Shown here piece by piece: positions 42,985 through 44,816 of a DNA stretch of 44,816 nt. Both the position numbers and the translations under genes were made by a program. The DNA lies in NCBI GenBank assembly GCA_949293165.1, contig CASFCW010000005.1:9913-54728 (forward strand), written 5' to 3'. The notes below the pieces were generated by a model, which saw only the letters and a list, made by a program, of their open reading frames with translations, searched no databases and was not told the DNA's origin. The number at the start of each line of letters is the position of its first letter. The stretch's first letter is position 1. This DNA is from an uncultured bacterium. GTDB lineage: Bacteria > Bacillota > Clostridia > Oscillospirales > Oscillospiraceae.

Positions 42985-43895
42985 GCAAAGGGAAGCGTGT
43001 ATTTGCCCATTTTTCCTTCTACGACCACAGTGCCATTGAGAAAAAGCTGGAGGAGATGGCCGCCAACGGCTGGATGGTCCGGAAAGCAGGCAGTCTCTTT
43101 TGGACGTTCGAACAAATACAGCCCCAAGCCCTCCGTTTTGCCGTGACCTATTTCCCCGGTGCCTCGGAGTTTGACCCATATCCCAGTGATAAGCAGCTGG
43201 AGAAAGAGGCGCTCTGCGCCCAGGACGGCTGGCGGCTGGTGCTTCGGTGGGACGCCATGCAGGTTTTCTGCACCGACCGGGAGGACGCCGTCCCCATTGA
43301 AACCGACCCCATCCCCCAGGTGGAAAACATCCATCGAACCATGAAGAAAAAACTGCTGACGGGACAGTTGTTTACCCTGGCCGTGATCCTGTGGTATTTG
43401 TACCTGCAGATCTCCCAGCTGCGGCGGGACCCTGTGGACTATCTCTCCAGCACCAGCCATCTGTTTGCCGCCCCAGTCTGGGTGCTGCTCCTGCTTGTGG
43501 TTTGTCTGGAAATCGGGACATATGTTCGCTGGCAGCGCAAGGCGGAGCAGGCGGCGGAGGAAGGTATCTTCCTTCCTGTACGGGCCAATCCGTGGCTGAG
43601 CTGGGGGATGGTTGCCCTGGCCATCGTGTTTCTTCTGCTGTCTTTTCTGGATTCCGATACCCCCCTTCCTCTGCTGGCCTGTATCGCTCTGCTCGTGGGC
43701 GGCATCTCCCTTTTGGCCAACCGGCTGATGGGCTGGATGAAGAAAAAAGGAATCCCCCGTACCGTCAATCTGGTAGTGAGCTGCGCCTGCATCCTGGCGC
43801 TCTTTTTGGCCGGCACAGGCGGGATCGCAGCTGCCGCAGTAAGCGGCTGGCTTCCCCTCACCCACGACAGCCGCCCCACAGGCACCTACGAATAG
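42981..43895 (+). CDS. DUF2812 family membrane protein, cut by an in-frame TAG
   Basis: 304 aa up to TAG. A soluble DUF2812 domain comes first (residues ~1-115; VFAHFSFYDHSAIEKKLEEM and AANGWMV), then five or so membrane helices (GQLFTLAVILWYLYL, FAAPVWVLLLLVVCLEIG, WGMVALAIVFLLLSFL, LLACIALLVGGISLLA, VNLVVSCACILALFL). DUF2812 proteins regularly follow PadR genes. After TAG the same frame stays open and protein-like for another ~85 codons, so the gene looks interrupted by one nonsense codon. Function unknown. Confidence 0.88.
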   Translation: MSKGKRVFAHFSFYDHSAIEKKLEEMAANGWMVRKAGSLFWTFEQIQPQALRFAVTYFPGASEFDPYPSDKQLEKEALCAQDGWRLVLRWDAMQVFCTDREDAVPIETDPIPQVENIHRTMKKKLLTGQLFTLAVILWYLYLQISQLRRDPVDYLSSTSHLFAAPVWVLLLLVVCLEIGTYVRWQRKAEQAAEEGIFLPVRANPWLSWGMVALAIVFLLLSFLDSDTPLPLLACIALLVGGISLLANRLMGWMKKKGIPRTVNLVVSCACILALFLAGTGGIAAAAVSGWLPLTHDSRPTGTYE

Positions 43896-44150
43896 AACGG
43901 GCACAGCTTTGACATCTACAGCGACACGCTCCCCCTGTCGGTGGAAGATCTGGTGGATCTGGAAGCACGCTGGTCCAAACAGGCCCACCAGCAGGAGAGC
44001 CCCTTGCTTTTCTATGGGGAGTACCGGCAATCGCCGCTGCACACGGAGGATGTGGGCCCCTATGACTTGCGATATGAAATCATCGACGCAAAAGTCCCCG
44101 CCCTCTCCCCATTCGTCCAGAAAAGCCTGGTCAACGCCCGGCAGGACGAG
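43896..44150 (+). pseudogene. Remnant of the DUF2812 gene after the stop codon
   Basis: The same frame as the DUF2812 CDS continues NGHSFDIYSDTLPLSVEDLV and ends near SPFVQKSLVNARQDE. It resembles the extracytoplasmic C-terminal part of this family and keeps normal codon use for the window. It is then lost at the apparent sequence joint near 44150. The downstream frame to 44387 is antisense to a foreign gene and is not part of it. Confidence 0.7.
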
Positions 44151-44170
44151 GTGCAGCTCCGCCACGCCCG
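44140..44170. other. Probable chimeric joint (Firmicute to Bacteroidales sequence)
   Basis: Upstream lies the plus-strand DUF2812 tail; downstream lies a minus-strand Bacteroidales-type outer-membrane protein. Both lose their family likeness here, and base composition and promoter style change beyond it. No integrase, attachment site or insertion-sequence end is visible. Confidence 0.7.
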
Positions 44171-44339
44171 CCACGCTAAAGCCGAAACGGGAGCCCGCCT
44201 CGGCACGGTCGTTCACCTTCTGGATCAACGACGAATACGCCCCACCGGCACGCACGCCGAAAGCCACTTGCGCCCGTGCGGACAGGAGCGCCATACAGGC
44301 GACACACAACAACAGGATCTTTCTCATAAACCGCTTCAT
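44155..44339 (-). CDS. N-terminal fragment of a Bacteroidales outer-membrane beta-barrel protein
   Basis: From the ATG at 44339: signal peptide MKRFMRKILLLCVACMALL cut after SARAQ, then VAFGVRAGGAYSSL and SRFGFSVAGVAEL. This is the start of a small porin-like outer-membrane barrel of the Bacteroidetes type. Likeness stops after ~60 residues at the joint; the long open frame that follows to 42936 is antisense to the DUF2812 and PadR genes. Such proteins do not occur in Gram-positive Clostridia. Confidence 0.72.
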
Positions 44340-44361
44340 TCGTTTGCCTTACTTACGGGAA

Positions 44362-44369
44362 CAAAGATA
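44362..44369 (-). promoter_or_regulatory. Bacteroidetes-type -7 promoter box
   Basis: Minus strand TATCTTTG matches the TAnnTTTG -7 consensus of Bacteroidetes, about 22 bases before the outer-membrane protein ATG. No exact TTTG -33 box was found at the right distance. Confidence 0.5.
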
Positions 44370-44470
44370 GAGATTTTTCTTTCGTAGAAATAGAATTGGG
44401 CACGGATTTCACGAATTTCACGGATTATTTTCTGTCCTCTCATCCGCAAATCGCGAGACCCGCGCCCATA

Positions 44471-44503
44471 AAGAAAGGGAGCGCGCCTTTCCGACACGCT
44501 CCC
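44471..44503 (-). terminator. Terminator of the DUF6383-type gene
   Basis: Minus strand GGGAGCG and CGCTCCC (44477-44503, 13-base loop) followed by TTTCTTTAT, 47 bases after the stop. Confidence 0.65.
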
Positions 44504-44549
44504 TCCTATTATCGCATCCGGGAATGAATCCCGTCAGATTAGCTCACTT

Positions 44550-44816
44550 TTACTTTACGATAGCCTTCACAGCCTCCTCGCCCTCAACGGCTACGGCTAC
44601 AACGCCTGCCGGTACGGCGATGGTCTGGTTGTCGGAAGTCAGAACCGTGTTAGCGACTGCCTTACCCAAGATGTTGGTGATGACAACCGTCTTGCCAGCG
44701 GCACCCTGGATCGTTACAGCGCCGTTGCCAGCGATTACGCTAACGCCTTCCTCAACAGCGATCTCCTCGTTGTCTGTTACGAACTCATCGTCCTCAGACA
44801 TCTGGTTAACATTGAA
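44550..44816 (-). CDS. C-terminus of a Bacteroidales DUF6383-type protein, cut by window edge
   Basis: The frame is open to the window end (FNVNQ precedes the first Met), so this is the 3' part of a longer gene. The last ~75 residues (GVSVIAGNGAVTIQGAAGK, NILGKAVANTVL, AVPAGVVAVAVEG, ending AVKAIVK) match the C-terminal DUF6383-like beta-domain found on secreted Bacteroidales proteins, probably a sorting or attachment module. It belongs to the foreign end of the window. Confidence 0.7.
   Translation of the reverse strand, partial: FNVNQMSEDDEFVTDNEEIAVEEGVSVIAGNGAVTIQGAAGKTVVITNILGKAVANTVLTSDNQTIAVPAGVVAVAVEGEEAVKAIVK

Noticed and set aside
42936..44339. A 467-codon minus-strand frame starting with a good signal peptide
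   Set aside because: Only the first ~60 residues are protein-like; the rest is antisense to DUF2812 and padR. Kept only as an N-terminal fragment.
44401..44440. CACGGATTTCACGAATTTCACGG as a CRISPR or phage attachment site
   Set aside because: Just two tandem imperfect units without spacers; similar spacer repeats are frequent in Bacteroidetes genomes.
1..44816. tRNA, rRNA, insertion sequence, prophage or CRISPR array
   Set aside because: None of the characteristic sequences or genes was seen on either strand.

Overview
The window is a gene-dense, high-GC chromosomal segment from an endospore-forming Clostridia-type Firmicute. The best guess is the order Oscillospirales (Flavonifractor/Lawsonibacter/Pseudoflavonifractor-like). 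The complete spoIIIA operon, gerW, an ispH-rpsA fusion, cdaA/cdaR, remA, carD and TTGNNN-17-TATAAT promoters support this; the exact genus is inference. Almost everything lies on the minus strand. No tRNA, rRNA, CRISPR array or insertion sequence was seen, and no gene-free stretch exceeds about 260 bases.

Layout, reading minus-strand operons from their promoters. (a) 15072 to 1: one promoter (15044-15072) precedes a tightly packed run of 17 genes: cdaA, cdaR, an RseC-like membrane protein, a DUF5685 protein, a J-domain protein, a small membrane protein, yicC, remA, gmk, rpoZ, priA, def, fmt, rsmB, rlmN, prpC and pknB (cut by the window edge). Many neighbours overlap by 4 bases (ATGA). This run joins c-di-AMP synthesis, translation start and rRNA modification, replication restart and Ser/Thr phosphorylation. 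(b) 18585 to 15118: carD, a hairpin, ispD, ispF, a DUF3343 protein and a class-V aminotransferase. (c) 20753 to 18622: a patatin-like lipase and an aldo/keto reductase with a ferredoxin tail. These are divergent from cysK (20857-21792, plus strand). (d) 21854 to 23378, plus strand: an SGNH-hydrolase lipoprotein and a DUF4358 lipoprotein with clear promoter and terminator. (e) 24654 to 23381: an ECF sigma factor and its probable membrane anti-sigma partner. (f) 26353 to 24713: a MarR regulator and an Old-Yellow-Enzyme-like oxidoreductase, with an operator over the -10 box. (g) 31922 to 26400: an RpiR regulator, a YhiN-like flavoprotein, cmk, plsC and an ispH-rpsA fusion. (h) 37088 to 31977: a membrane M50 protease, scpA, scpB, a DUF2953 protein, gerW, dacF and an rluB-type synthase. 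(i) asp23 alone. (j) 42501 to 37651: spoIIIAA to spoIIIAH. (k) 42590 onward, plus strand: a PadR regulator with twin operators, then a DUF2812 membrane protein interrupted by TAG.

The last ~660 bases do not belong with the rest. From about 44150 to the end the sequence carries a Bacteroidales-type outer-membrane protein start (minus), a TAnnTTTG promoter box, and the C-terminus of a DUF6383-type protein. The join cuts two opposing coding sequences at once, so I read it as a chimeric assembly joint rather than biology.

Most content is core housekeeping and sporulation. The points most worth a second look are the chimeric end, the internal ribosome-binding site in ispH-rpsA, the PadR and MarR operators, a run of three cysteine-rich genes (RseC-like, DUF5685, J-domain), and an SGNH/DUF4358 pair without an acyltransferase.
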